A DNA stretch of 64,000 nucleotides from Paenibacillus shirakamiensis. GTDB lineage: Bacteria > Bacillota > Bacilli > Paenibacillales > Paenibacillaceae. Shown piece after piece: positions 44,379-53,218 of the stretch. The notes under the pieces are model-generated. The model had not been told where the DNA came from. It searched no databases and saw only the letters and a program-made list of their open reading frames with translations. The stretch spans positions 992,001-1,056,000 of the forward strand of contig NZ_JAGGLD010000001.1 in the NCBI RefSeq assembly GCF_017874255.1, in the 5' to 3' direction. Position numbers and translations under genes: made by a program. How positions within the stretch are numbered: the first letter of the stretch is position 1; each line of letters starts with the position of its first letter.

Positions 44379-45191
44379 TCAGCACGCTCCCTTCAATATC
44401 AATTGATAACAATTTTCTTGGTCAGAGGTTGCAAAGGATCGAATAGTTTCAAACATTGAAATTATAACAATAAACTCCCTATGTGCATCCATTTTCACTG
44501 CTTTAGTAAGATAACTTAGGATGTATTCAATAGTTTTATTATAATTTTTTCTGCCGAATTCATAAATAGCAAGTTGGTTAAGTAATTTGATATAATAGAC
44601 TCGATTTCCTTGATCTTCATAGCATGAAAAAGCTTCAAGTTCCTTAGGTATAAATTCGCTTATAGCCTCATCTATAATCCATCCATTAAAATTTGCAGCT
44701 TCTAATATCGTAATGAGTCCTGGAAGTACTTCTTCCTCATCCAATTTTAAGAATTCTACATAGTCTCCTAAAGATGCCCTATTTCCTGATAAAATATCAT
44801 TCGCATAAGAATTCGCTTTGGCAAAATGTTGAAATCGCTCGATCTCTTCTTGGCTGTTTTGGTCAAATAATTCATATCTATCTAACTTTGCATATTGCTG
44901 AATTGCCTCTTTTGCTTCAGTAAAGCGTCTCTGTTTTTGATATAATATAGATTCTGCTAGATAACTGTAACCAATGTAAAAAATGATGGGTCGTTTTAAA
45001 TATGAGGGCAAGATATCTCCCCATTTTTTTTGATCTGAGTAAAGCTTTTCTGCTATTTTGCGCATATGTTGACAGATAACTTCTGCTTCTTCCCAATCAT
45101 TATGCTTATAGCAGGATCGAATGAGCTCAAAAGTCTTATCTAATACGTGATAATTGTCTGAAACTAATGAAATTTCTTTATTTTTTTCCAA
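44379..45191 (-). CDS. TPR-type RRNPP-like peptide receptor without DNA-binding domain
   Basis: 270 residues, all-helical with TPR-like pairs: FELIRSCYKHNDWEEAEVIC, GYSYLAESILYQKQRRFTEA and LNQLAIYEFGRKNYNKTIE. No helix-turn-helix precedes the repeats, unlike PlcR or NprR. This resembles the AimR-like orphan receptor (AloR) group or a truncated Rap. The start is TTG 45191 with AAAGGAGG 8 nt upstream. The paired peptide gene follows after 3 nt. Its target is unknown: Rap-like proteins bind response regulators, AimR-like proteins bind DNA or other proteins. Confidence 0.78.
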   Translation of the reverse strand: MEKNKEISLVSDNYHVLDKTFELIRSCYKHNDWEEAEVICQHMRKIAEKLYSDQKKWGDILPSYLKRPIIFYIGYSYLAESILYQKQRRFTEAKEAIQQYAKLDRYELFDQNSQEEIERFQHFAKANSYANDILSGNRASLGDYVEFLKLDEEEVLPGLITILEAANFNGWIIDEAISEFIPKELEAFSCYEDQGNRVYYIKLLNQLAIYEFGRKNYNKTIEYILSYLTKAVKMDAHREFIVIISMFETIRSFATSDQENCYQLILKGAC

Positions 45192-45670
45192 AATAAATGC
45201 CTCCTTTTACTTTTTATTAATGTGTTAAAAAATCAGAAAGCATGTATAGCAACTTCTTATATTTCCTAATATTAGTAATATATACCAAAATTAACTAATG
45301 TTCAATTAAATATTAATTGCTTTGTACATCTATAAAAATAATCACAAAAAAAATCTTCTGCACGAATGATTTTTTTTGGTTATTTTCTTCTGAGCATCCA
45401 ACATATGTTTCATGTCTGCATGATTGCAATCTCATATTATGTAATCCTATAACTCTTCTAGTTTCCATTCCATCTGTTGGATTAGACAAAATATCCATTC
45501 TAGTCGATACTACAATAAAATTTGATTTGTTTAATGCAATTGTAAACAACCACGCTTGAACAACTGGCAAGTTTTCCCCAGCATTTGTTACTACAGATTT
45601 TACTGAACACGAGCCGGCTCCTTGTTCCGACAATACACTTAAAAATTCGTACTTTCCGGGACAACGGGAT

Positions 45671-45716
45671 TGTATAGAAGTTTTGTCTTGAGTAAATGAC
45701 AAGAACTTCTATACAC
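45671..45716. repeat. Dispersed hairpin repeat, copy B
   Basis: TGTATAGAAGTT...TTGTC (from 45671) pairs with GACAAGAACTTCTATACA (45698-45715) apart from a one-base indel. Its reverse complement aligns with copy A at 42383-42422, sharing TGTrTAGAAGTTCTTG, a CTCAAGA centre and AACTTCTAyACA. Confidence 0.7.
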
Positions 45717-45967
45717 AAAAAAAGCCAAAGTTTATTATGTAACTTGTTTGTTGACAGCTATCCCCTTTTTTTAGCGGCAATTGCTTATGTAGATGAACTC
45801 GTTCACTGGATTTCCATATTGAGTTCAAACAAAGCATTTGGCTAGAATGATCCAGCTTGAAATAGAAAACGAGGAATTATATTTCTGTGTCGAAGGGGAG
45901 GCGTTTCGGCCATATCTTTTTATAAGAAAAGAAAACCACTCACTCTTGGAATAGCTTAACGAAAAAA

Positions 45968-45990
45968 GCAACCGATCGATAATCGGTTGC
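45968..45990. terminator. Bidirectional terminator of the SDR gene
   Basis: GCAACCGAT (45968-45976) pairs with ATCGGTTGC (45982-45990). T-runs flank it in both directions. Confidence 0.7.
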
Positions 45991-46036
45991 CTTCTTTTGT
46001 TTTGTTTTTTTAATATAGTACCTATTAGTATCAAAA

Positions 46037-46831
46037 TTAAAATATCGTCGGTACCATACCTCCGTCCATGCGGATCGGAGAACCTCTGAAGGAGGAGGCC
46101 CTTGGGCTGCAGACGAAAGCAGTCAATCGGCCGATCTCTACAGGTCTGATAAATCTTTCGATTTCAGATTGGGGCAGGTTCTTCGTCATAAAGTCTTTTT
46201 CTTTAGCCTCGAAGGTCATCTCTTCGTTCGAATAAATACTCTCAATGATCTGCTGCACGTTCTCGGAGAGGGTCGGTCCAGGTAGGATTGTGTTCACCGT
46301 AATCTCCGTGCCGCGGGTCAGCTTGGACAAGCTCTTGGACAATGACAACAGCATGGATTTGGTCATGCCGTATTGAGGCATCTGTCCAGAAGGCATGACG
46401 GCTTCCTCGCTCGCAATAAAGATAATGCGGCCGTATTCGCGGTTCAGCATAGAAGTTAAATAATGCTTGGTTAAGCTGTTGGCGGCGAGAACGTTCGTGC
46501 GGAAGTATTTCTCCCATAAGGCATCGTCTATGTCGTCATAAGACATGATTTCATATATGCCCATGCTATTCACGAGAATATCTACGTGGGGGAACTTCGC
46601 AAATAAAGCTTCTCTTTGCCGAGCATCGACGAGATCCGCTGTTGCACTCTGAGGTTCCGTCTCCGGGAATGCCGCTTTGAACTCTAAAACCACGCGCTCT
46701 ACATCACTGTTGTTCCGACCATTTATAAGAACGTGAACGCCTTCTCTGGCAAGTTCAAGGGCAATTGCTTTTCCTATGCCTCTGGTTGAACCCGTTACTA
46801 GAGCTGTCTTATTCTTCAATCCCATATCCAT
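46037..46831 (-). CDS. Short-chain dehydrogenase/reductase
   Basis: 264 residues with the classical SDR plan: TGSTRGIGKAIALELA (NAD(P) binding), VDILVNSMGIYE, the active-site YGMTK (Tyr-x3-Lys) and a C-terminal RMDGGMVPTIF. It oxidises or reduces an unknown hydroxyl/keto substrate. AAGGAG lies 9 nt before the ATG at 46831. The frame runs into the upstream AraC gene, but that part is out-of-frame overlap. It follows the AraC regulator by 50 nt and is probably its target. Confidence 0.85.
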   Translation of the reverse strand: MDMGLKNKTALVTGSTRGIGKAIALELAREGVHVLINGRNNSDVERVVLEFKAAFPETEPQSATADLVDARQREALFAKFPHVDILVNSMGIYEIMSYDDIDDALWEKYFRTNVLAANSLTKHYLTSMLNREYGRIIFIASEEAVMPSGQMPQYGMTKSMLLSLSKSLSKLTRGTEITVNTILPGPTLSENVQQIIESIYSNEEMTFEAKEKDFMTKNLPQSEIERFIRPVEIGRLTAFVCSPRASSFRGSPIRMDGGMVPTIF

Positions 46832-46881
46832 CTGATTGCACTCCTTATGTCTAGGATAGAAATTATAATACTTAATTTCGT

Positions 46882-47910
46882 CTACTCTGTAACTAGCGAC
46901 ACACGTCCATTTTCTTGCGCGACGCGCCAATTGCTGGGGGTCTCTCCTTCCCATGAGCGGAACGCACGGTAGAACGAATTCTGATCTTCGTAGCCCACGA
47001 GAAAAGCGACCTCTTTGATCTCCAATGACGGGTCTGCCAAGTAAGCGAGGGCCTGTTCGTGTCTGGTTTGCGCCAGCAACTGCTTGAAGCTTGAACCTTC
47101 CACTGTCAACCTACGCTGCAAGGTGCGATCGCTCAACCCCAGTTCGAAGGCTACGGTTTGCATATCTATTCGTCCTCGCGTTAAGCATCGAGACAAGATC
47201 CACTTTACCTTAGCGCTCATTGTGAGCTGACTTTGTCGTTCATCCAGCGTACGTTCCAAGGTGGGGGTTAGAATGTCGAGAAGTTCTGCGTTGTACGACG
47301 CGAAAGGACGGCTCAGATCGTCGCGATTCAGCACGAGCCGATTGCAGTCTGTCCTCGTTCGAACGCGGCAACCGAAATAACCTTCAAGGGCTTGAATGTC
47401 GCCCATGGGGTGTGTGAATTCAACAGAATGAGCTTTAAGATGAAGGCCAGTTCCCCTGCGCCCGAGTTCAATCAAATAGGCGAGTGTGATGCCTACAAGC
47501 ACGGGCGGTCCGGGTTGCGCACCATTCTTCCACTCTAATTCAATCGAGCATTGCTCGCCTTCTTCACGAATTCGCAAGTTTTCCGGAGGACACATTTGCT
47601 TATAGCGCGCCATTCGGTTCAGCGCGTCCCGGTAGTCGCGAGCATGAAAGGTCGCCAAGGCGGCAGGCGGATACTGAGCAGTCTCGTAGGCGGTCGCAAG
47701 CTTGACGATCCCCATAGCGGTGTCTCCGACTTGTTCTGAAAAGGCTTGCCAGATCGAGTAATATTGGGCATTCGTGACTAACGGTTCGTTGATGACGGTT
47801 AGTGGTAAACGGGCTCTGCGCATTACGTCAAGGGGATCTATTCCTATTCCTCTTAGGCTTGACCAGAAGCCTGGCGTGATCTTGATAGAGTCTGCTGAAG
47901 AAGCGTTCAT
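46882..47910 (-). CDS. AraC-family regulator with OruR-type N-terminal domain
   Basis: 342 residues. The N-terminal two-thirds is the 'arabinose-binding domain' type found in OruR/ArgR-like regulators (GIGIDPLDVMRRARLPL, YYSIWQAFSEQVGD). The C-terminal double helix-turn-helix has MQTVAFELGLSDRTLQRRL and IKEVAFLVGYEDQNSFYRAFRSW. ATG 47910 is 9 nt after GGAGG. This subtype is commonest in Proteobacteria. With the GC-richer sequence it hints that the regulator/SDR pair was acquired. Confidence 0.87.
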   Translation of the reverse strand: MNASSADSIKITPGFWSSLRGIGIDPLDVMRRARLPLTVINEPLVTNAQYYSIWQAFSEQVGDTAMGIVKLATAYETAQYPPAALATFHARDYRDALNRMARYKQMCPPENLRIREEGEQCSIELEWKNGAQPGPPVLVGITLAYLIELGRRGTGLHLKAHSVEFTHPMGDIQALEGYFGCRVRTRTDCNRLVLNRDDLSRPFASYNAELLDILTPTLERTLDERQSQLTMSAKVKWILSRCLTRGRIDMQTVAFELGLSDRTLQRRLTVEGSSFKQLLAQTRHEQALAYLADPSLEIKEVAFLVGYEDQNSFYRAFRSWEGETPSNWRVAQENGRVSLVTE

Positions 47911-48295
47911 AGCTGTCAACCTCCAAGGAAATTGTCTAATTGCAAATGATCCACGTAGCCCGCGGACCATTGTTTCTTCTAATTATAGCTTAACCGACAA
48001 AAACTTATCGTAATGCAATAAAATCAAGGAACGTCAGTTCATTTTCAGTATCATTCATGAGGACCAAACAGTACTCCGTATAGATCTATGCTCGTATATT
48101 CTTCCTTCCATAAATTCTATCCTTTAACATACTTAACGCAACCAACCATGAGGTAGGCACTTTTGTGCATTTATCTGTGACACAAGTTGTCCTTCATTTT
48201 AAGCAATATTTCGATATAACACCTACCGAATTCCAATCCATGAAAGTTAATAAAAGATTTTCAACTTAATGGTCCGTAAACTCTCATCACACGTA

Positions 48296-48349
48296 GACAT
48301 GAACGCCCATCTGTGGGCTATTAATTACATGAACTTAGATGCGACATAG
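48296..48349 (+). pseudogene. C-terminal remnant of a VOC-family gene
   Basis: This stretch reads DMNAHLWAINYMNLDAT then stops, nearly the same as the C-terminus of the intact VOC protein at 53930-54346 (DIDGHLWAINYMN). No start or upstream domain remains. It is followed by the same hairpin and convergent SRPBCC gene arrangement as the other locus. The rest of 47911-48295 shows no supported gene. Confidence 0.7.
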
Positions 48350-48384
48350 GGTTAAGGCTGAATTCATACTAGGATATAAAAAGA

Positions 48385-48409
48385 AAGACGCCGCATATGT
48401 CGGCGTCTT
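48385..48409. terminator. Terminator between VOC remnant and SRPBCC gene
   Basis: AAGACGCCG (48385-48393) pairs with CGGCGTCTT (48401-48409), with A-rich and T-rich flanks. A related hairpin occurs at 54386-54415. Confidence 0.75.
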
Positions 48410-48421
48410 CTTCCTAAGTGA

Positions 48422-48847
48422 TTAGTTATTTTCGGTATAGGTTTTGAAATTATCCAAAATCGCTTGCCAGCCTGCTTGCTGGAATTCAATTGGATGTACG
48501 CTTTCCGCATCAAACGTTTGGACAACTTTCGTCTCATTTTCTTGTCTTTCAAAATGGATAACGACTCTTCTTCCATCTTCTATCGTATAGCCTATTGCTT
48601 CATTCTGATTTACGACATCGTAGATGCCGCCAAAATCAAAACCCATGCTTCCATCCTTCGCTTCCATCCTTGTTAAAAACTTACCGCCTACCCGCAAATC
48701 GTTTTCGGCTCTCGGTGCATGCCAGTCCTCAGATGGTTGATTCCATTTCATAATATGATCCGGCTCAGTCCAGTAGGCCCATACTTTCTCTACAGGGGCT
48801 TGAATGACAGCTTGCACAGTTACTTTTGTCGGTTGATTCGTTTCCAT
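48422..48847 (-). CDS. SRPBCC/AHSA1-type (START-like) protein
   Basis: 141 residues: VTVQAVIQAPVEKVWAYWTE, MKWNQPSEDWHAPRAEND, KFLTRMEAKDGSMGFDFGG and EFQQAGWQAILDNFKTY. These mark the Aha1-C/SRPBCC fold, which binds small hydrophobic ligands; biochemical function is usually unknown. AGAGGTG precedes the ATG. It follows the ECF sigma gene by 75 nt and is probably cotranscribed. A frameshifted copy of its C-terminus lies at 54426-54522. Confidence 0.85.
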   Translation of the reverse strand: METNQPTKVTVQAVIQAPVEKVWAYWTEPDHIMKWNQPSEDWHAPRAENDLRVGGKFLTRMEAKDGSMGFDFGGIYDVVNQNEAIGYTIEDGRRVVIHFERQENETKVVQTFDAESVHPIEFQQAGWQAILDNFKTYTENN

Positions 48848-48922
48848 TTTAAATGCACACCTCTCTCATACTATTTATCGTTTGGTTGTTTCAATGATAT
48901 AGACGTAAGTCATTGACGAAAT

Positions 48923-49879
48923 TCATCGGTCAAATCGCTCAGGCAGCCCAAATCGCGAAAATAATGGCATATGAATGAAATTTTGAACGTGTAAAATTTG
49001 ATTTTCTTTGGTTTCAATCACGTGAATGCCCCAAGGCACCAGGCTAGAGTCCTCTTTGCTCGGCATATACTGGGCCAATGCCGGATATCCACCATTCACC
49101 TTAAGAGGCACAAATCGAGAACCTTCACAATGCCAGCGAGTAAGCGAATAAAAGGCGGACAAATGTTCTTTGCCGCGAATCCACATCTCAAAGGGCGGCA
49201 TCGACATGGAGCCTTCCTCATGGAATAATGCGACGAGAGCAGAAATATCGAATTTCTCGAAGGCCTCTACATACCGGGACAGTAACTTCTGATCCGGTTG
49301 AATGTCCATGCTGCTGAGCTTATGCGAGCGAAGCTGCGAACGATCCATCGTCTCTCGGGCTCTTTGCAAGGCGCTGTTCACGGCGGCTGGCGACATTACC
49401 AACGTTTGTGCAATCTGCTTGGAGGGCCATTCGAATACATCCTTTAAAATAAGAACCGCGCGTTGCCGAGGAGGTAAAGTCTGTAGGAGAGCAATAAAAC
49501 ACAGTTGAAGAGTTTCTCTGCGGACGAGCCGATCCTCCGGATTACCACCAAAATCAGGAGAGGGCCAGATCCAGGCAGTATCCGGCAATGTACTATACGG
49601 CTCGACGATGGCGATGGCTGGGTCGAACAGATCAACAGGAAGCGCACGGCTTTTGGATTGTCTCAGCTTGTCCAAGCACAAGTTGGAGGCAATTCGATAG
49701 ACCCAAGTTTTGAACGAGGACTCCTGTCTGAACGTGCTTACGCTTTGCCATACCCGAATACTCGTCTCCTGAACGGCGTCGTCCGCATCATCCATGGAGC
49801 CAAGCATGCGGTAACAGAACGACGTTAAACCTGGTTTTAAGCTTGCAAATAATATTTCATCAAATACGGTCTCTTGCAT
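48923..49879 (-). CDS. ECF sigma factor with SnoaL-like C-terminal domain
   Basis: 318 residues. Sigma region 2 is FCYRMLGSMDDADDAVQET with SFKTWVYRIASNLCLDKLR. Region 4 is LLQTLPPRQRAVLILKDVFEW with SPAAVNSALQRARE. The last 125 residues form an NTF2/SnoaL-like domain (YVEAFEKFDISALVALFHEEG, MPPFEMWIRGKEHL), as in SigJ-like ECF groups, where it replaces an anti-sigma factor. ATG 49879 is about 6 nt after AAGGGAGG. Downstream SRPBCC and nearby VOC genes are typical companions. Confidence 0.88.
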   Translation of the reverse strand: MQETVFDEILFASLKPGLTSFCYRMLGSMDDADDAVQETSIRVWQSVSTFRQESSFKTWVYRIASNLCLDKLRQSKSRALPVDLFDPAIAIVEPYSTLPDTAWIWPSPDFGGNPEDRLVRRETLQLCFIALLQTLPPRQRAVLILKDVFEWPSKQIAQTLVMSPAAVNSALQRARETMDRSQLRSHKLSSMDIQPDQKLLSRYVEAFEKFDISALVALFHEEGSMSMPPFEMWIRGKEHLSAFYSLTRWHCEGSRFVPLKVNGGYPALAQYMPSKEDSSLVPWGIHVIETKENQILHVQNFIHMPLFSRFGLPERFDR

Positions 49880-50267
49880 CGCGGCCTCCCTTAATGATCT
49901 CACCCCAGAAAAGGTATACTCTCATTATATGCAATGATGCAGACAGCCTCAAACCGAATATTAATATAGCTCTATGGAGGAAATATCTTTATTACCGAAC
50001 ACTTCAACTTATTGTAAAATTATCATTAAACTACACAAAAAAAGCCTGATTCATCAAACTTTTCAACAATGAGTTATTTAGGCAGATTTGTGTCATTGGA
50101 CATAAGACTATATTGTTTTTAAAACGTGAATTCTAAGCGACAATTGTATTTTGTAATTCTCTGAATATCCATAAACAAATTTAAACTCGCTTTTGTTTTT
50201 TTGAGTATTCTATACGAATATAAAACTATAAAAATCAATAACTTTGGTAGCGATGGCCTTCCCATTA
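49880..50267. other. Interval with no supported gene
   Basis: About 390 bp, AT-rich. The phrase AAAAAAGCCTGATTC at 50037-50052 recurs near 61530 at a terminator. No ORF with a ribosome site is seen. Confidence 0.4.
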
Positions 50268-50984
50268 TCAGTCCAGTAGACTGTAGATCTGAATGCTCTC
50301 CACCTTGGCATCCTTGATTCGAAACGACATCACATCCACATGATTGGATGGCTCATAACGAAAGTCATCCTCTTCGTTAGGGGCTCCATGACCAAGCAGT
50401 TTGCCGTCAGGGTAGGCATTTTTGAGAGTATCCAGGCTATCTCCTGCTTTAATATTTCGTACTGTCGCATACTTAGGATCTGTAATTTTGATATGAAAGA
50501 TGGAGTCTTGTTTGCCCTCCGGTATACTGATTGTTTTAATCTCCAGTCCAGGATATGTATACACCTTTTCTGTGAAACCGATTAACGTATCCATGTTTGT
50601 TCCATCGTTGGCACTGTACGTATGAGACTTTAGTTTATCGGCCTTCCCCAGCATCTGTTCCATCTGATCTTTATTCGCAGTATCTGAAATCGCAATGGTG
50701 TAATCATGATACACAAAAGCAAGCTCTTTCAGCACCACATTACCTTCCTTCTCCAAGGAACCTTCCTTAATAGTTTCAGCGCTCTGTCCTTCGGAATTTT
50801 CTGGAGCATGCGTAGTAGAATTCGAGGCTCCTTCGCCCTTAGCCTGTTCGTTCGACGCGTTTTTTTCAGCCGAGTTCTCAGTCACTTCTGGCGACTTGAC
50901 ACTATTGGACTGACAGCCCGCCAGTGCCATTGTTAATAAAATACCTAGTAATATAATAGCTCCAACTTTGTTTATCCATTTCAT
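50268..50984 (-). CDS. Lipoprotein next to a two-component system
   Basis: 238 residues with a signal sequence and lipobox (LTMALAGC). A long S/E/N-rich linker follows, then a compact domain with YHDYTIAISDTANKDQMEQM, ISIPEGKQDSIFHI and a repeat-like SLDTLKNAYPDGKLL. ATG 50984 is 7 nt after GGAGGG. It lies 105 nt after the histidine kinase gene, same strand. A ligand-binding accessory to the kinase or a regulated surface protein is possible. Family not recognised. Confidence 0.7.
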   Translation of the reverse strand: MKWINKVGAIILLGILLTMALAGCQSNSVKSPEVTENSAEKNASNEQAKGEGASNSTTHAPENSEGQSAETIKEGSLEKEGNVVLKELAFVYHDYTIAISDTANKDQMEQMLGKADKLKSHTYSANDGTNMDTLIGFTEKVYTYPGLEIKTISIPEGKQDSIFHIKITDPKYATVRNIKAGDSLDTLKNAYPDGKLLGHGAPNEEDDFRYEPSNHVDVMSFRIKDAKVESIQIYSLLD

Positions 50985-51089
50985 CAATGATCCCTCCATA
51001 CATATATGATTTCTGCTTATGAAGTGATTATAAAAAAAAGATTTGTTAGTCTCATAACAGAATTGTATCAATCCTGTAACGTTAAATAT

Positions 51090-52517
51090 TTACACACGAG
51101 GTAACACAATCGTAACGGTCGTTCCTTCCCCGATTTGACTCTCGATGTCGATATATCCTTGAAACCGCTCTACAATTTCTTTGCAAATGGAAAGTCCAAG
51201 ACCTGAACCGTTCGCTGTGCTTGCATTTTTCGCCCGATAAAAGCGTTCCTGCACTTTCTCTAGCTCATCGCCTGCGATACCGATACCTTCATCACGTATT
51301 CGTATAACTATTTCGCTTGACGTGTGTTCCAATTTCAATTCGATTAGCGATGAGCTAACTGAATACTTGATGGCATTCTCCACAAGATTGGCGATGGCAT
51401 GGGACATCAGCATGGAATTCACGTTAGCGTGAACTCCCATTATATGCTTATCCTCCGGTTTCGCTTTAGCATCCATGAATACAATCTTAATTCCTTTATC
51501 TTTAGCCTTGGCACCCATACTCGTTGCGACTTGCTGCATCAGTCCGTTTATTTCCGTCTTCTCGACTTCCAGTTTGTTAGAACCCACCTTGTCGAATTGG
51601 GATAGCAACAACAGTTCATTAATCAAGTGCGTCAGCCGATCCGATTCCTGCAGCAGATGAGCATAAACTTTTTGCAATTCCTTATTCTCATTCTCCCCTT
51701 CATACAAGTATTGTGAGAAACCACGAATTGCTGCCAAGGGTGTTTTTAACTCGTGAGATACGTTGGAGACAAATTGTTTCTGGTACTGAATGTAATCATG
51801 AAGTTGCCGCCCCATAGAGTCCAGCCCATCTGCCAGCATGCCCAATTCATCTTTTCGGTGTAGATGAACTCTCCGAAACTCTTGTCTAGAGAAACTTTGC
51901 GTAGCGCCAAGTAGCAGCTTAATCGGCTTAGTTGTGTTGCGGGCAATCCATAAACTGGATAATGTAATCAGTATAAAAAATCCACCTGCACCCGCAAATA
52001 GGATAAAACGAATTTGATTCATAATCACATAAAAGTAGGATATGTCCTCCACGAACTCATACACATAAGCGTTTTGATAATATTGATCCTGAATGGGAGT
52101 GGCAAAATAAAGCAGATGATCTTCCGTTACGGAGTATGCATATCTACCGCTCAGGGCTATCTCAATATTTTTCTTTAGAATAAGAGGGTTGCCATCATTA
52201 ATGATGATGCCATCCACAGCCAAGCCCAGCAAATGCTTGGAACTATTATAAATACGTACTTCCTTACCTGAAGCTTTCAGCTTCTCCAGAGCAAGTCTGA
52301 CGATTTCTTTTGTCTGCGGGTCTCCCGTAGATGATCTATGCTGTGCCAACACCTCTCGGAAGGATAACTCGAACAGATTTGCCTTCTCCATCATCTGTTT
52401 TTCAATGGTAGTGAAGCTATAATAATCGATGGCTTTATTCACCGCAAAAATGATGATGCCAAAGGACAGCACAGAAAAACATAAATAATTCAGAAGTAAC
52501 CGGGTTGCATACTTCAG
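51090..52517 (-). CDS. Membrane sensor histidine kinase
   Basis: About 475 residues: a first helix (SFGIIIFAVNKA), an extracytoplasmic sensor of about 120 residues, a second helix (FILFAGAGGFFILITLSSLW), HAMP and the H-box VSNVSHELKTPLAAIRG (His about 255). The ATP domain follows with NLVENAIKYS, RDEGIGIAG and GSGLGLSIC. Two starts are possible. GTG 52472 has no ribosome site. CTG 52517 lies 9 nt after GGAGG, overlaps the regulator's TGA as CTGA, and yields a basic N-terminus (MKYATRLLLNYL). I prefer CTG. It phosphorylates the regulator encoded just upstream. Confidence 0.88.
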   Translation of the reverse strand: MKYATRLLLNYLCFSVLSFGIIIFAVNKAIDYYSFTTIEKQMMEKANLFELSFREVLAQHRSSTGDPQTKEIVRLALEKLKASGKEVRIYNSSKHLLGLAVDGIIINDGNPLILKKNIEIALSGRYAYSVTEDHLLYFATPIQDQYYQNAYVYEFVEDISYFYVIMNQIRFILFAGAGGFFILITLSSLWIARNTTKPIKLLLGATQSFSRQEFRRVHLHRKDELGMLADGLDSMGRQLHDYIQYQKQFVSNVSHELKTPLAAIRGFSQYLYEGENENKELQKVYAHLLQESDRLTHLINELLLLSQFDKVGSNKLEVEKTEINGLMQQVATSMGAKAKDKGIKIVFMDAKAKPEDKHIMGVHANVNSMLMSHAIANLVENAIKYSVSSSLIELKLEHTSSEIVIRIRDEGIGIAGDELEKVQERFYRAKNASTANGSGLGLSICKEIVERFQGYIDIESQIGEGTTVTIVLPRV

Positions 52518-53218
52518 GCCTCAACACCTCCAAGTTGATAGCCAAATCCATAGATGGTCCTGACATACTTCGGTTCGTCTGCATTATCCTCCAGCTTCTT
52601 CCGTAATCTCATGATGGTCATATCCACGCTGCGACTGTCTCCCATAAAGTCAAATCCCCATCCGATCTGTAGCAGCTCATCGCGGGTAAAGATTTTGTGT
52701 GGCCTTTGGAGTAACGTTTCCAGAATTTTAAACTCTTTGGCCGTTAAAGACACGGGAACATTGTTTTTCAGCACCCTTCGGCTTTCCAGATCAAAAGTCA
52801 GCTCTTCATGAATGATGCAACTAGATTTAACTTCTGTTCCTTTACCTGATTCCCTAATCTCAATTCTCCTCAAAATAACTTTGATCCGAGCGAGCAATTC
52901 ACGATTGTCAAAGGGCTTGGTCATGTAATCTTCTGCTCCCAGCTCTAGTCCTAACACCTTGTCGATTATCTCATTTTTGGCAGAGAGCATAATTACAGGA
53001 ACAGCAAGTTTCTCGGTGATTTCCTTGCACAGGTCGTATCCCGAACAGTCAGGCAACATCAAATCAAGCACCACTAGGTCCGGTTGAAAAGCATCCAGCA
53101 TATTCAAGGCTATTTTACGGTTCTCAGCCGTTTGAACGACGTAGTTTTCTCTTCTTAGTACGAGCTCAATCAAATCTCTGATTGCGACTTCATCATCAAT
53201 GACAAGTATTTTTTTCAA
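52514..53218 (-). CDS. OmpR-family response regulator
   Basis: 234 residues. The receiver domain has the acidic pocket DDE, phospho-Asp52 (VVLDLMLPD) and the Lys in MTKPFDN. The C-terminal winged helix includes LTAKEFKILETLLQRPHKIF and SVDMTIMRLRKKLE. It is cotranscribed and overlaps the kinase start by 4 nt. The lipoprotein gene after the kinase is a plausible part of the same signalling unit. Confidence 0.92.
   Translation of the reverse strand: MKKILVIDDEVAIRDLIELVLRRENYVVQTAENRKIALNMLDAFQPDLVVLDLMLPDCSGYDLCKEITEKLAVPVIMLSAKNEIIDKVLGLELGAEDYMTKPFDNRELLARIKVILRRIEIRESGKGTEVKSSCIIHEELTFDLESRRVLKNNVPVSLTAKEFKILETLLQRPHKIFTRDELLQIGWGFDFMGDSRSVDMTIMRLRKKLEDNADEPKYVRTIYGFGYQLGGVEA

Larger units (their letters stand above)
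45192..46036. other. Interval with a hairpin repeat and worn sequence
   Basis: About 845 bp. The receptor promoter should lie in 45192-45312. A 129-codon minus-strand frame (45313-45702) starts at TTG inside the hairpin repeat without a ribosome site and is not supported. At 45755-45830 a plus-strand stretch reads YPLFLAAIAYVDELVHW without a start, probably a fragment. A bidirectional terminator lies at 45968-45990. Confidence 0.45.

Noticed and set aside
45313-45702. 129-codon minus-strand frame
   Set aside because: It begins at a TTG inside the dispersed hairpin repeat, has no ribosome site and no recognisable motif. Treated as non-coding or worn sequence.
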